A stretch of 64,000 bases of DNA from Aquimarina rhabdastrellae (GTDB lineage: Bacteria > Bacteroidota > Bacteroidia > Flavobacteriales > Flavobacteriaceae). Positions 17,929 to 27,288 of this stretch are shown here, in pieces (the stretch's first letter is position 1; each line of letters opens with the position of its first letter). Both the position numbers and the translations under genes were made by a program. The stretch lies in NCBI GenBank assembly GCA_947387485.1, contig CANDNT010000001.1, forward strand, positions 248,001 to 312,000, written 5' to 3'. The notes below the pieces were generated by a model. The model searched no databases, was not told the origin of the DNA, and worked only from the letters and a program-made list of their open reading frames with translations.

Positions 17929-18960
17929 TTGTTATCATTCTTAAAAAATAAAAACTTATATATTCATCTTTTAGGTTGGTTAGTTTTTATTGCACTTATA
18001 GGACTATTGTTTTTTTTACAAAATGGTCATATCCCTACAACTATATTATTAAAAATAGGGTTTGGTGTTTCTTTATTTTACATCAATTATTATCTATTGA
18101 TTCCCTCTTTATTATTCAAAAGAAAGTTCATTTTATATTTTGTTAGTATACTCTCCATAATTGCCTTAACTACATTATTTTATACTTATACAAAAACATA
18201 CTTTTTTCATACTTTTCATTATGAGTCTTCTCATCATGTTCACTATAAGCATCATACCTCTTCAAAATTTATGTTATCTACATTTATTTATATGATTCTT
18301 ATACTCATAGGTATAGCTGTAAAAGTTTTAAATTATTGGAATAAAGACGAAAAAAGAAAACTCAAAATTTCTTCGAATAGAACACAATCAGAACTTCAAA
18401 ATTTAAAAAATCAAATCAACCCTCATTTTCTTTTTAATTCATTAAATAGTATATATGCACTTACTCTAAAAAAATCTGATAAATCACCAGATGCTGTAAT
18501 GATGCTATCAGATCTAATGCGTTATATGTTATATGAAACAGATATTGAATATGTTTCACTTGAAAAAGAAATAGCTTATATCAAAAATTATATAGCATTA
18601 CAAAAACTACAAATTGCTAATAGTGATACTATACAATTAACTATAAATGGGAACCCCCATAATCAAAGAATAAGTCCTCTAATACTTATTTCATTTATTG
18701 AAAATGCTTTTAAATTTGGAACAGATTTTTCTGGAAAAACAAAAATTGACATAGACATCACCATAAAACAAGAAGAGTTGCACTTTTCTTGCAAAAATAT
18801 AATAGGTAATACTTCAGAAGCTTCTAATAAAGAATATGGAGGAATTGGTATAAAAAATACTAAAGAACGATTAAAATTATCATATCCAGATAAGCATTGG
18901 TTAACTATTGATAAAGATAATCACACTTATTTTGTTACATTACTATTAAAACTAACTTGA
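17929..18960 (+). CDS. LytS-type sensor histidine kinase with His-rich extracytoplasmic loop
   Basis: A 343-residue kinase starting at TTG (no in-frame ATG upstream of the membrane part). Four membrane segments (about 12-31, 37-59, 67-86, 116-135) precede a His_kinase domain with phospho-acceptor His166 (NQINPHFLFNSLNSIYAL) and an ATPase domain containing IENAFKFG and GGIGIKNTKERL. The loop between segments 3 and 4 (about 87-115), predicted outside the cytoplasmic membrane by the positive-inside rule, packs seven histidines into sixteen residues (His94-His109), which suggests metal or pH sensing. The LytTR response regulator gene begins nine bases downstream. Confidence 0.9.
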   Translation: MLSFLKNKNLYIHLLGWLVFIALIGLLFFLQNGHIPTTILLKIGFGVSLFYINYYLLIPSLLFKRKFILYFVSILSIIALTTLFYTYTKTYFFHTFHYESSHHVHYKHHTSSKFMLSTFIYMILILIGIAVKVLNYWNKDEKRKLKISSNRTQSELQNLKNQINPHFLFNSLNSIYALTLKKSDKSPDAVMMLSDLMRYMLYETDIEYVSLEKEIAYIKNYIALQKLQIANSDTIQLTINGNPHNQRISPLILISFIENAFKFGTDFSGKTKIDIDITIKQEELHFSCKNIIGNTSEASNKEYGGIGIKNTKERLKLSYPDKHWLTIDKDNHTYFVTLLLKLT

Positions 18961-18969
18961 TATCATATC

Positions 18970-19680
18970 ATGAATTGTGCTATTATAGATGATATACCTC
19001 TCGCTATCGAAATTATCGAATCATATCTTGAAAAAGTTGATGGAGCAACTATTGTTTCAAAATGTACTAACCCTATTGATGCGCTTAAAATACTAAACAA
19101 TAATACTATTGATTTAGTATTTCTAGATATACAGATGCCAAATCTTACAGGAATTGATTTGGTTAAAACATTAGACAACCCTCCTTTATTTATCATTACT
19201 ACTGCATATCCACAATATGCACTTGAAGGATTTGAGCTTAATGCGGTAGACTATTTAGTAAAACCTATCCCCTTTAACCGTTTTTTAAAAGCTTTTAATA
19301 GAGCCCAAGAATTATATAATTTAAAGCAAAAAGGAGATTGTTCTTCCATAGAAACAAACATACATAGTAAGTATATTTTTGTAAAGTCAGAATATGAAAA
19401 TATAAAAATCAAAATAGCGAATATTACTTATATAGAAGGTTTAGGTGAATATATTAAAATTCATTCTTCTGATACAGAAAAGCCTATTTTAACTTTAATG
19501 AATTTCAAAAGTATTTTACAAAAATTATCTAATAACTTTTTTTTGAGAGTACATCGCTCCTATATTGTTAATGTCGAACATATTGACTTTTTACAAAAGA
19601 ATAAAATTGTAATAGCAAATAAGCAAATCCCTATAGGAGATACGTATAAGAAAGAATTAATAAAAAACTTAGGAATATAA
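18970..19680 (+). CDS. LytTR-family response regulator
   Basis: A 236-residue DNA-binding regulator. The receiver domain (1-120) has acidic pocket Asp7/Asp8, phospho-acceptor Asp53 (VFLDIQMP), the conserved Thr (IITTAYP) and Lys (LVKPIP). The C-terminal LytTR domain (about 133-236) shows IFVKSEYENIKIKIANITYIEGLGEYIKIH and FLRVHRSYIVN. It pairs with the histidine kinase just upstream. The next gene, an outer-membrane receptor-like protein, follows after 113 bases and may be its target. Confidence 0.93.
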   Translation: MNCAIIDDIPLAIEIIESYLEKVDGATIVSKCTNPIDALKILNNNTIDLVFLDIQMPNLTGIDLVKTLDNPPLFIITTAYPQYALEGFELNAVDYLVKPIPFNRFLKAFNRAQELYNLKQKGDCSSIETNIHSKYIFVKSEYENIKIKIANITYIEGLGEYIKIHSSDTEKPILTLMNFKSILQKLSNNFFLRVHRSYIVNVEHIDFLQKNKIVIANKQIPIGDTYKKELIKNLGI

Positions 19681-19793
19681 AATATTGATAGGTATTAATC
19701 TCAAGTTTATTGATACATTTTCACCATCTATTTAATAGATTTCTATAAACTACAGTTTGCTATTATCTTTATTTAAAATTTATATCAAAAAGA

Positions 19794-22268
19794 ATGAGAA
19801 TTTTAATTTTAGTCTTAAGCTTTTTCTTCGTTTTACAATTAGAAGCTCAACATGGACAACATGATAGAAAAAATCTAACACAGCGAAAACAAACTCCACA
19901 AAGAGAAGTAACTATCACTGGGATTGTACTTGAAAATATATCATCTCAACCATTAGAATACGCTACAGTAGCTTTTACTAATAAAGCGCAACAAAAAATT
20001 GTTACTGGTGGAATCACAAATGAAAAAGGAGCTTTTGCTATTAATGTACCCGCTGGTATTTATGATGTTTCTGTAGAATTTATAGGTTTCAAAACTATCA
20101 CATTACCCAACAGAGTGTTACAAGAAGACACAGATCTTAACATCATAAAATTAGAAGAAGATTCTGAAGCTTTGGGAGAAGTTCAAATTATAGCAGAGAA
20201 AACTACGGTGGAGATTAAACTTGATAAAAAAATATATAATGTAGGTAAAGATTTAACAGTAAGCGGTGGTTCTGTTAGTGATGTTCTAGATAATGTTCCT
20301 TCGGTTTCTGTTGATGTTGAAGGAAATGTCGCCCTTAGAGGAAATGAAAATGTTCGTATTCTTATCAACGGAAAACCTTCTGGATTAGTAGGTTTAAATT
20401 CAACAGATGCGTTGAGACAACTTCCTGCTGAATCTATAGAAAGAGTTGAAGTTATTACCTCTCCATCTGCACGTTATGATGCAGAAGGTACTGCTGGTAT
20501 CTTAAATATTATTTTAAGAAGAAGTAAGATTCAAGGGTTAAATGGTGCAATTACTGCTAATTTAGGTGAGCCTACTGCAGCTGGTCTATCAGGAAATGTA
20601 AACTACAGAACAGGAGATGTCAATATTTTTACTACACTAGCTTATCGATATAATGAAGCTCCTGGAAATGCTTATAACTTTAATCGCTATTTCAATATTG
20701 ATGATACTGTTGATTTACCTGATACTTTTCTAGAAGAAACTAGAATTTTTGATAGAGAACGTAAAAATTTCACTATTAACCCTGGTATAGAATGGTACAT
20801 TAACAATTCAACTTCTATAACCTTATCTACAGTATATAGAAATAGTGATGCCGATCGTAATACTAATAACACTATCGTTCAACTTGATGAATTAATGAAT
20901 GTAACTTCAGAAAGTATACGATTTACTCCTCTTGCAGAAGAAGATATTACTTCTCAATATGCTTTAAATTTTAATAAAAACTTCAATGATTCAGGTCATA
21001 CGCTTTCTATCGATTTACAATACGAAGATAATACTGAAATAGAAGATTCTAATATCACTGTTAATGGTGAAACTAGCGAAATCACATTACAGGATCAAAC
21101 TAATGAAGAAATTTTATTACAAGCAGATTATGTGCTTCCTATAGGTGAAAATAGTCGTTTTGAAGCTGGATATAGGGGTGTTTTTTCTGACCAGGTTACT
21201 GATTTTATGGTTTCTATTTTTAACACGACTACACAACAATTTGAACTAGATACTAATGTTTCTAACGTATTAAACTTCACTCAAAATGTAAATGCTGGAT
21301 ATACTCAATTTGGTAGTAAATTTGACAAGTTTTCTTTTCTATTAGGACTACGTTTAGAAAATACCGAAATTATTATCGATCAACCTACTAGTGGTGATTA
21401 TGACCGTACAAATTATTTAGGTTTATTTCCTACCGTTAATTTAAACTACGAAATAAGCAGTAACGAAAATATTACTCTAGGTTATGCTAGACGATTACAA
21501 CGTCCAAGACATTGGTTTTTGAATCCTTTTCCATCTAGATCGAGTCTAACTAGTGTTTTTCAAGGTAATCCAGCATTAGCCCCGAGCTATTCTGGTACTT
21601 ATGATTTAGGATACCTAAAGAAATTCGGAAAATTCACATTAAATAGTTCTATTTATTATCAACATACTACAGATGTTTTTAATATTATCAATTTTGATAC
21701 TGGTGACACCGTACTTATCGATGGACAAGAAGTAGCTGTTATACAAAGAACACCTGTTAATCTAGCTGTCAATGATCGTTATGGTTTTGAGTTTACTTTA
21801 AATTATTCTCCTTCAAGAAAATGGCGAATCAACACAAATTTCAACTTTTTTAAATCAGTAATTGATGGAGATTTTAATGGTGTATCTTATGATGCAGATA
21901 ATACCACTTGGTCTGCTCGTTTAAACAATAAATATACACTACCATGGGCTATAGATTGGCAAACTACATTACGCTATAATGGACCGAGTGAAAATGCTCA
22001 AATAAAAAACGAAGGTGTTTTTTCTACTAATATGGCCTTTAGTAAAGATTTATTTAAAGAAAAGGCTTCGATTGCTTTTAACATCAGTGATTTATTTAAC
22101 AGTCGTAAACGAAAATCAGTAACCACTACTGATACATTTATTGGTAATAATGAATTTCAATGGAGAGAACGCAGTTTTAATTTCTCTTTCACTTATAGAT
22201 TTAATCAAAAGAAAAAACAATCACGAAGAAGGGATTATCAAGGTGACGATGGCGGTGGTGATTTCTAA
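19794..22268 (+). CDS. outer-membrane TonB-receptor-like beta-barrel protein with CarboxypepD_reg-like domain
   Basis: An 824-residue exported protein (signal peptide to about residue 18). After a short His/Gln-rich stretch (QHGQHD) comes a carboxypeptidase-regulatory-like beta sandwich (about 40-120, ITGIVLENISSQPLEYATVAF), a plug-like region (SDVLDNVPSVSVDVEGNVALRGNENVRILINGKP ... ARYDAEGTAGILNIILR), and a long barrel ending in aromatic FSFTYRFN plus a 24-residue basic and Asp/Gly-rich tail. This is the OMP_b-brl_3/TonB-dependent-receptor type common in Bacteroidota. A TonB box was not identified. It lies downstream of a two-component pair with a His-rich sensor, so a metal-related or peptide substrate is possible but unproven. 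Confidence 0.87.
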   Translation: MRILILVLSFFFVLQLEAQHGQHDRKNLTQRKQTPQREVTITGIVLENISSQPLEYATVAFTNKAQQKIVTGGITNEKGAFAINVPAGIYDVSVEFIGFKTITLPNRVLQEDTDLNIIKLEEDSEALGEVQIIAEKTTVEIKLDKKIYNVGKDLTVSGGSVSDVLDNVPSVSVDVEGNVALRGNENVRILINGKPSGLVGLNSTDALRQLPAESIERVEVITSPSARYDAEGTAGILNIILRRSKIQGLNGAITANLGEPTAAGLSGNVNYRTGDVNIFTTLAYRYNEAPGNAYNFNRYFNIDDTVDLPDTFLEETRIFDRERKNFTINPGIEWYINNSTSITLSTVYRNSDADRNTNNTIVQLDELMNVTSESIRFTPLAEEDITSQYALNFNKNFNDSGHTLSIDLQYEDNTEIEDSNITVNGETSEITLQDQTNEEILLQADYVLPIGENSRFEAGYRGVFSDQVTDFMVSIFNTTTQQFELDTNVSNVLNFTQNVNAGYTQFGSKFDKFSFLLGLRLENTEIIIDQPTSGDYDRTNYLGLFPTVNLNYEISSNENITLGYARRLQRPRHWFLNPFPSRSSLTSVFQGNPALAPSYSGTYDLGYLKKFGKFTLNSSIYYQHTTDVFNIINFDTGDTVLIDGQEVAVIQRTPVNLAVNDRYGFEFTLNYSPSRKWRINTNFNFFKSVIDGDFNGVSYDADNTTWSARLNNKYTLPWAIDWQTTLRYNGPSENAQIKNEGVFSTNMAFSKDLFKEKASIAFNISDLFNSRKRKSVTTTDTFIGNNEFQWRERSFNFSFTYRFNQKKKQSRRRDYQGDDGGGDF

Positions 22269-22299
22269 TATCATACTATAACCTCCATTTTTTAAGAGT

Positions 22300-22340
22300 A
22301 AAGAGAAACTTATTAGAATAATACTAATAAGTTTCTCTTT
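22300..22340 (+). terminator. intrinsic terminator
   Basis: A perfect 17-bp inverted repeat (AAAGAGAAACTTATTAG and its complement) with a 7-nt loop is found 31 bases past the outer-membrane protein gene. Confidence 0.87.
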
Positions 22341-22377
22341 ATTTATATACAGTTCTTATCTATTTTATAAATACTCC

Positions 22378-22385
22378 TATATTTG
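22378..22385 (+). promoter_or_regulatory. -7 promoter element (TATATTTG)
   Basis: An exact TAnnTTTG match stands 46 bases before the start of the binding-protein gene. A matching -33 TTTG was not found at the usual distance. Confidence 0.4.
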
Positions 22386-22431
22386 TTATAAAGCAACTAG
22401 TTAATTTTATTACCAACTAAAAAAGTATCAT

Positions 22432-23283
22432 TTGAAAACTATAAGAATAGGCGGCGTTCCAGAACATTTTAATCTCCCTTGGCATCTTACTATAGAAGAA
22501 GGTGCATATGAAGCTCAAAATATTGATTTACAATGGACAGATTTTCCAGGTGGTACAGGTGCGATGTGTGAAGCTTTACGCAACAATACTATCGATATAG
22601 CGATTATACTTACAGAAGGAATTATAAAAGATATTATTGCTGGTAATCCTTCAAAAATTGTACAAACGTATATTCAATCTCCATTAATATGGGGAATTCA
22701 TGTTGCTCATAATTCGTCTTATCAAACCCTATCAGATATTCAACATACAAAAGCTGCTATAAGTCGTTATGGATCTGGGTCACATCTAATGGCCTATGTA
22801 AATGCCAAAAATCAAAGGTGGAATACAGATCAACTTCAATTCGAAGTCATCAAAAATCTTGACGGTGCAGTAACGGGACTTACAGAAGGAGCAGCAGATT
22901 ATTTTATGTGGGAACACTTTACCACAAAACCATTAGTAGATAATCAAACGTTTAGAAGACTTGGCGACTGCCCTACTCCATGGCCATGTTTTGTTGTAGC
23001 TGTAAGAGAAGATGTTCTAGCTCAAGACGCAGCTATTATCCAACAAATTCTTGACATCGTTAATACGACTAGTGTAGATTTTAAACACATTCCTAGTATA
23101 GATCATACACTTGCTCATCGCTATGATCAACAATTAGAAGATATACAAGAATGGTTATCACTTACGCAATGGAGTCAACAACAAATCGATCACACTACTT
23201 TACAAAGCATACAAGATCAATTATATGAACTTGATATTATTAAAGAAAAAGTAGCTCTATCCCAACTTTTACATAGTTTTTAA
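22432..23283 (+). CDS. Ca3427-like substrate-binding-domain protein without signal peptide
   Basis: A 283-residue type 2 periplasmic-binding-protein fold that starts directly with IRIGGVPEHFNLPWHLTIEEGAYEAQNIDLQWTDF, followed by GGTGAMCEALRNNTIDIAIILTEG and YGSGSHLMAYVNAK. The arrangement resembles NMT1/THI5-type binding domains and, as I recall it, the Candida Ca3427-like group. There is no signal peptide or lipobox, so it is predicted cytosolic, and no transporter genes are adjacent; it may be an enzyme or sensor rather than a transport component. The start is a TTG. It may be co-transcribed with the next small secreted protein (12-base gap). Confidence 0.78.
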   Translation: MKTIRIGGVPEHFNLPWHLTIEEGAYEAQNIDLQWTDFPGGTGAMCEALRNNTIDIAIILTEGIIKDIIAGNPSKIVQTYIQSPLIWGIHVAHNSSYQTLSDIQHTKAAISRYGSGSHLMAYVNAKNQRWNTDQLQFEVIKNLDGAVTGLTEGAADYFMWEHFTTKPLVDNQTFRRLGDCPTPWPCFVVAVREDVLAQDAAIIQQILDIVNTTSVDFKHIPSIDHTLAHRYDQQLEDIQEWLSLTQWSQQQIDHTTLQSIQDQLYELDIIKEKVALSQLLHSF

Positions 23284-23295
23284 ATAATTAGATCC

Positions 23296-23775
23296 TTGTT
23301 GAAATACATACTAATACTCTTCTTAGGATTAAGTACTATTCTAGGTAATGCACAGCGATCATCAAAAAGACAAGCAAAAAGTTTTGCTTTAGCTTATGTC
23401 AAAACTTATTTTGAAAAAGATTGCACTTCTAATTATACCTATCTAGATGATGAACTTATTGATTTACGTAACGGAAAGTTTTTAAAAACAAGAACACTAC
23501 AAAAAGAAATCTGTAAGGATATAAAAAAGGCAGTTCGCATTGATACTAATTTTGAAACGTATTTAAAATCATACCAGATTCGTATTTTAAACCCAAAACA
23601 ATACTTAAGAACAATAACAAAGCTCCCAAAAGGAATAACTTTTACAAAACACGATTATTTCTTTTGGGGTTCAATACCTAAAAAGCATCTTAAACAATCT
23701 TTTATCTGGGAAGAAGCATTTTTCTTTATGGTTAGAAAAACATCTAACGGTTGGAAAGTAAAAGCTTTTTTATAA
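23296..23775 (+). CDS. small secreted protein of unknown function
   Basis: A 159-residue protein with a signal peptide (MLKYILILFLGLSTILGNAQ). The start is one of two consecutive TTG codons at 23296 and 23299; no ATG is available. The mature part is basic and aromatic, with two cysteines (DCTSNYTYLD and KEICKDIKKAV) that could form a disulphide. I do not recognise the family. It is convergent with ung, with only nine bases between stop codons and no terminator hairpin. Confidence 0.65.
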   Translation: MLKYILILFLGLSTILGNAQRSSKRQAKSFALAYVKTYFEKDCTSNYTYLDDELIDLRNGKFLKTRTLQKEICKDIKKAVRIDTNFETYLKSYQIRILNPKQYLRTITKLPKGITFTKHDYFFWGSIPKKHLKQSFIWEEAFFFMVRKTSNGWKVKAFL

Positions 23776-23784
23776 AATACTTCT

Positions 23785-24450
23785 TTACCATTTAATAGGC
23801 GCTGCTCCTATTTCTTTAAGATAAGTATTTGTTTTACTAAAATGCTGATTACCGAACCAATACCCTCTATTAGCACTTAATGGAGATGGATGCCCACTTG
23901 TTAATACTAGATGTTTTTGAGTATCTATTTTTGCTCCTTTTTTCTTTGCATAACCTCCCCATAATAAGAAAACAACATTCTGTTTTTGTTCAGAAATTAC
24001 TTTGATTACTTGATCTGTAAATTGTTCCCAACCTTGCTTTTGATGTGATCCTGCTTGATGTGCTCTTACAGTAAGTGTAGCATTCAATAATAATACGCCT
24101 TGTTTTGCCCAACGCTCAAGATTTCCGCTTGACGGGAATTCTTGTTGTAAATCCGTTTCTATTTCTTTAAATATATTTATTAACGATGGTGGCATTGCTA
24201 TTCCGTCATTAACAGAAAAACACAATCCATTAGCTTGACCTACTCCATGATAAGGATCTTGTCCTATTATAACCACTTTTACATCATCAAAACTACAATG
24301 ATCAAATGCTGCAAACACCTGTGAACCTTTAGGATAGCATTGATGTGTAGTATATTCTGATTTCACAAAATCTGTTAATATTTTAAAATACGGTTTTTCA
24401 AACTCGGTATTTAATTGTGCTTTCCAACTAGGATCTATTTGTACATTCAT
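23785..24450 (-). CDS. ung: uracil-DNA glycosylase, family 1
   Basis: ATG at 24450 (MNVQIDPSWK) is preferred over a TTG one codon earlier. The 221-residue enzyme removes uracil from DNA. Motif A, VVIIGQDPYHGVGQANGLCFSV, carries catalytic Asp65, and motif B, HPSPLSANRG, carries His187; LLLNATLTVRAHQAGSH and VFLLWGGYAKKKG are also typical. The length is normal for Ung. It is divergent from mutS2, placing two DNA-maintenance genes back to back around a 97-base shared promoter region. Confidence 0.97.
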   Translation of the reverse strand: MNVQIDPSWKAQLNTEFEKPYFKILTDFVKSEYTTHQCYPKGSQVFAAFDHCSFDDVKVVIIGQDPYHGVGQANGLCFSVNDGIAMPPSLINIFKEIETDLQQEFPSSGNLERWAKQGVLLLNATLTVRAHQAGSHQKQGWEQFTDQVIKVISEQKQNVVFLLWGGYAKKKGAKIDTQKHLVLTSGHPSPLSANRGYWFGNQHFSKTNTYLKEIGAAPIKW

Positions 24451-24482
24451 CAATTATAAGCTAAAAAATTCAACAAGTTGTT

Positions 24483-24490
24483 TATTTTTG
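24483..24490 (+). promoter_or_regulatory. -7 promoter element (TATTTTTG)
   Basis: A TAnnTTTG match lies 57 bases before the mutS2 ATG in the ung-mutS2 divergent region; no convincing -33 element was seen. Confidence 0.35.
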
Positions 24491-24547
24491 TTTCGCAATA
24501 TATTATATGCTATTCATCAAAACCCAAAAATAGGGTAAAAATTACTT

Positions 24548-26719
24548 ATGATTAGAATTTCTGAAAAAACACTTATCGATCTTGAATTCGGAACTGTATT
24601 AGAACAAATAGAAGCCTTATGTGTTACTGATTATGGTAAACAAAAAGCGCTAAAAATTGTTCCTGAACCAACCAAAGAACGAGTTTTATTTGCTTTAAAA
24701 CAGGTAAATGAATATAAATCCTCGCGTCTTCAAGATAGTTCTATTCCAGCACATGGATATGATGCTATTGATAAAGAAATACAGCTTTTGGGAATAGAAA
24801 ATAGTTTTTTGGAAGCTATTAATCTTAAAAAGATATCTAGTATTAGTAGAACAACTAATCATCTATTAGCATTTTTTCATAAGTTTCAGGAATTATATCC
24901 TGTGCTACATGAAACCTCAACTGTAGTTCCTTTTACTAGAGAAATTCTTACGTTAATCGATGCTGTAATTGATCGTTTTGGCGAAGTAAAAGATAATGCT
25001 TCACCTACTTTACAAAATTTACGTAGAGCTATTAATCGTGTTCAAGGACAACTTAATGGTAGTTTTGGTAAAGATCTTTCAAGATATCTAAGTTTTGGTT
25101 ATCTCGACGAAATTAAAGAAAGTGTTGTTGAAAATCGCCGCGTATTAGCTGTAAAAGCTATGCATCGCCGTAAGGTAAAAGGTGCTATCATGGGGAGTTC
25201 AAAAACAGGAAGTATCATTTATATTGAACCAGAAGCAACCTTACAATACAGTAGAGAATTAGCTACCCTGGAGTTTGAAGAACGCGAAGAAGTTATTCGC
25301 ATTTTAAAAGAACTCACAGATCGATTACGCCCTTTTGTTAATCTTTTACAACAGTATCAAGAGTATCTTAGTGATATGGATGTTATTGCTGCAAAAACAC
25401 AGCATGGTGAGCAGCTTAATGGTATTATGCCCACAATCACAGAGAAACGTGAGTTAAATTTAAAAGATGCATATCACCCACTATTGTATTTATCTAATAC
25501 AGCTAAAGGCGAAAAGACATATCCACAAAGCATTACTTTAAATCAAGAGAATCGCATCATTGTGATTTCTGGACCTAATGCAGGTGGAAAAAGTATTACT
25601 TTAAAAACTATTGGTCTTTTACAGGTCATGTTACAAAGTGGTATGTTGATTCCGGTACATGAATATAGTCGCGTTTGTCTTTTTGATCGTGTGCTGTCTG
25701 ATATTGGTGATAATCAATCTATAGAAAATCATTTAAGCACATATAGTTACCGATTAAAAAACATGAATCAATTTTTGAAAAAATGTAATGATCGTACATT
25801 ATTCTTAATTGATGAATTTGGTACGGGTAGTGATCCAGAGTTAGGTGGTGCTTTAGCTGAAGCTTTCTTAGAAGTGTTTTATGAGCGTGAATCTTTTGGG
25901 ATTATTACAACTCACTATGCAAATCTTAAAATGCTTGCCAATGAACTGCCTAATATCTCAAATGCCAATATGATGTTTGATAGTCGTACGCTTGAACCAT
26001 TATTTAAATTACATCTAGGAGAAGCTGGTAGTTCTTTTACTTTTGAAGTTGCTCAAAAAAATGGGATTCCGTATGGGCTAATTAATAAAGCTAAAAAGAA
26101 AGTTGCTCGAGGTAAAATACGATTTGATAAGAGTATTGCTGATCTACAAAAAGAGCGTTCAAAATTACAAAAGACCACTACTGCTTTAAAGTCTAAGGAA
26201 CAGAGAGCTGAAAGTGAAAAAGAGCGCTTAGAAAAAATTAATGAACGTATCCAACATAAACTCGAAAATTATCAAGAGCTATACGATAGTAATCAACGTT
26301 TAATTTACCTGGGTAATAAGGTAAATGATATGAGTGAACGCTATTTTAATAACAAGAAGAAGAAAGAACTTATAGGTGATTTCTTAAAAATGGTTGAAAT
26401 AGAAAACTCAAAAAGGAAGAAACAAACAGCTAAGCAACGTAAAATAGAAAAAGCTAAAGAAGAACGTATCAAAAAAGAAGTAGAGAAAAAGGTTGAAGTT
26501 ATACGAGAAAAGAAGAAAGAAGAGAAAAAGAAGGAAGAAATTATCGAAAAGCAAAAACCTAAAGTAGTACTTAAAATAGGTGATCGTGTACGTATGCTTG
26601 ATGGTAAATCTATTGGTACTATAGATACCATAGAAAAAGGCAAAGCTACTGTTAACTACGGAATTTTTACCACTAATGTTAGTGTAGATCAATTAGAGTT
26701 GGTTCAACGTAAAAAATAA
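24548..26719 (+). CDS. mutS2: MutS2-family ATPase without Smr domain
   Basis: A 723-residue protein with the MutS2 core and clamp (1-300), an ATPase with Walker A GPNAGGKS (342-349), SDIGDNQSIENHLSTYS, and Walker B/Q-loop region LFLIDEFGTGSDPELGGALAEAFLE, then a long Lys/Glu-rich coiled coil (about 530-670). It ends in a KOW-like beta domain (VLKIGDRVRMLDGKSIGTIDTIEKGKATVNYG). The C-terminal Smr endonuclease domain found in Bacillus or Thermus MutS2 is absent and the frame ends cleanly, so this looks like the shorter lineage form rather than a truncation. Known roles of MutS2 relatives include suppression of recombination and rescue of collided ribosomes; which applies here is unknown. Confidence 0.92.
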   Translation: MIRISEKTLIDLEFGTVLEQIEALCVTDYGKQKALKIVPEPTKERVLFALKQVNEYKSSRLQDSSIPAHGYDAIDKEIQLLGIENSFLEAINLKKISSISRTTNHLLAFFHKFQELYPVLHETSTVVPFTREILTLIDAVIDRFGEVKDNASPTLQNLRRAINRVQGQLNGSFGKDLSRYLSFGYLDEIKESVVENRRVLAVKAMHRRKVKGAIMGSSKTGSIIYIEPEATLQYSRELATLEFEEREEVIRILKELTDRLRPFVNLLQQYQEYLSDMDVIAAKTQHGEQLNGIMPTITEKRELNLKDAYHPLLYLSNTAKGEKTYPQSITLNQENRIIVISGPNAGGKSITLKTIGLLQVMLQSGMLIPVHEYSRVCLFDRVLSDIGDNQSIENHLSTYSYRLKNMNQFLKKCNDRTLFLIDEFGTGSDPELGGALAEAFLEVFYERESFGIITTHYANLKMLANELPNISNANMMFDSRTLEPLFKLHLGEAGSSFTFEVAQKNGIPYGLINKAKKKVARGKIRFDKSIADLQKERSKLQKTTTALKSKEQRAESEKERLEKINERIQHKLENYQELYDSNQRLIYLGNKVNDMSERYFNNKKKKELIGDFLKMVEIENSKRKKQTAKQRKIEKAKEERIKKEVEKKVEVIREKKKEEKKKEEIIEKQKPKVVLKIGDRVRMLDGKSIGTIDTIEKGKATVNYGIFTTNVSVDQLELVQRKK

Positions 26720-26829
26720 TTTTACAGCTTTAATGCTAATTTTGATAGTACTCCATCCCTATTGGTTTTGAGTTGTTCTCGTATAAAAAACGTATATTTA
26801 TATGGGAAACAACTAAAAAACAACAACAT

Positions 26830-27261
26830 ATGGATACAAACAAACCAAGTATGGGATATTGGCTATTATCCACAGTAGCATTATTATGGAATCTTATGGG
26901 GGTACTTGCTTACTTATCTCAAGCCTTTATGACTGAGGATATGAAAGCTGCTTTAACTCCTGAACAAATTGCCTTGATAGAAAGTACTCCTTCATGGTTA
27001 ATGGGAATTTATGCCGTAGCGACTTTTGGAGGATTATTAGGTGCTATTTGTTTATTATTGCGAAAAAAATGGGCTATACCAGCTTTTTTAATTTCGTTAA
27101 TAGCTGTTGTAATACAAATGGGATACTCTTTTGCCATGACTGATGCTAGTGAGATCTATGGAATGTTTCAAGGAGTCATCATGCCAATACTTGTTATTGT
27201 AATAGCATTTTTCTTATATGGATGGAGCAAAAAGAAAGATGCTCAAGGTATATTAACTTAA
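26830..27261 (+). CDS. small four-helix membrane protein of unknown function
   Basis: ATG at 26830 (MDTNKPSMGYWLLS) is chosen; the frame upstream to 26773 has no membrane or signal character. The 143-residue product has four hydrophobic segments (about 9-30, 55-76, 80-101, 112-134) with short charged loops and a Lys-rich C-terminus. Such proteins are sometimes labelled sugar transporter in databases without evidence. A strong terminator follows. Confidence 0.7.
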   Translation: MDTNKPSMGYWLLSTVALLWNLMGVLAYLSQAFMTEDMKAALTPEQIALIESTPSWLMGIYAVATFGGLLGAICLLLRKKWAIPAFLISLIAVVIQMGYSFAMTDASEIYGMFQGVIMPILVIVIAFFLYGWSKKKDAQGILT

Positions 27262-27288
27262 CCAATAAATTAACTACATAACCAACCT

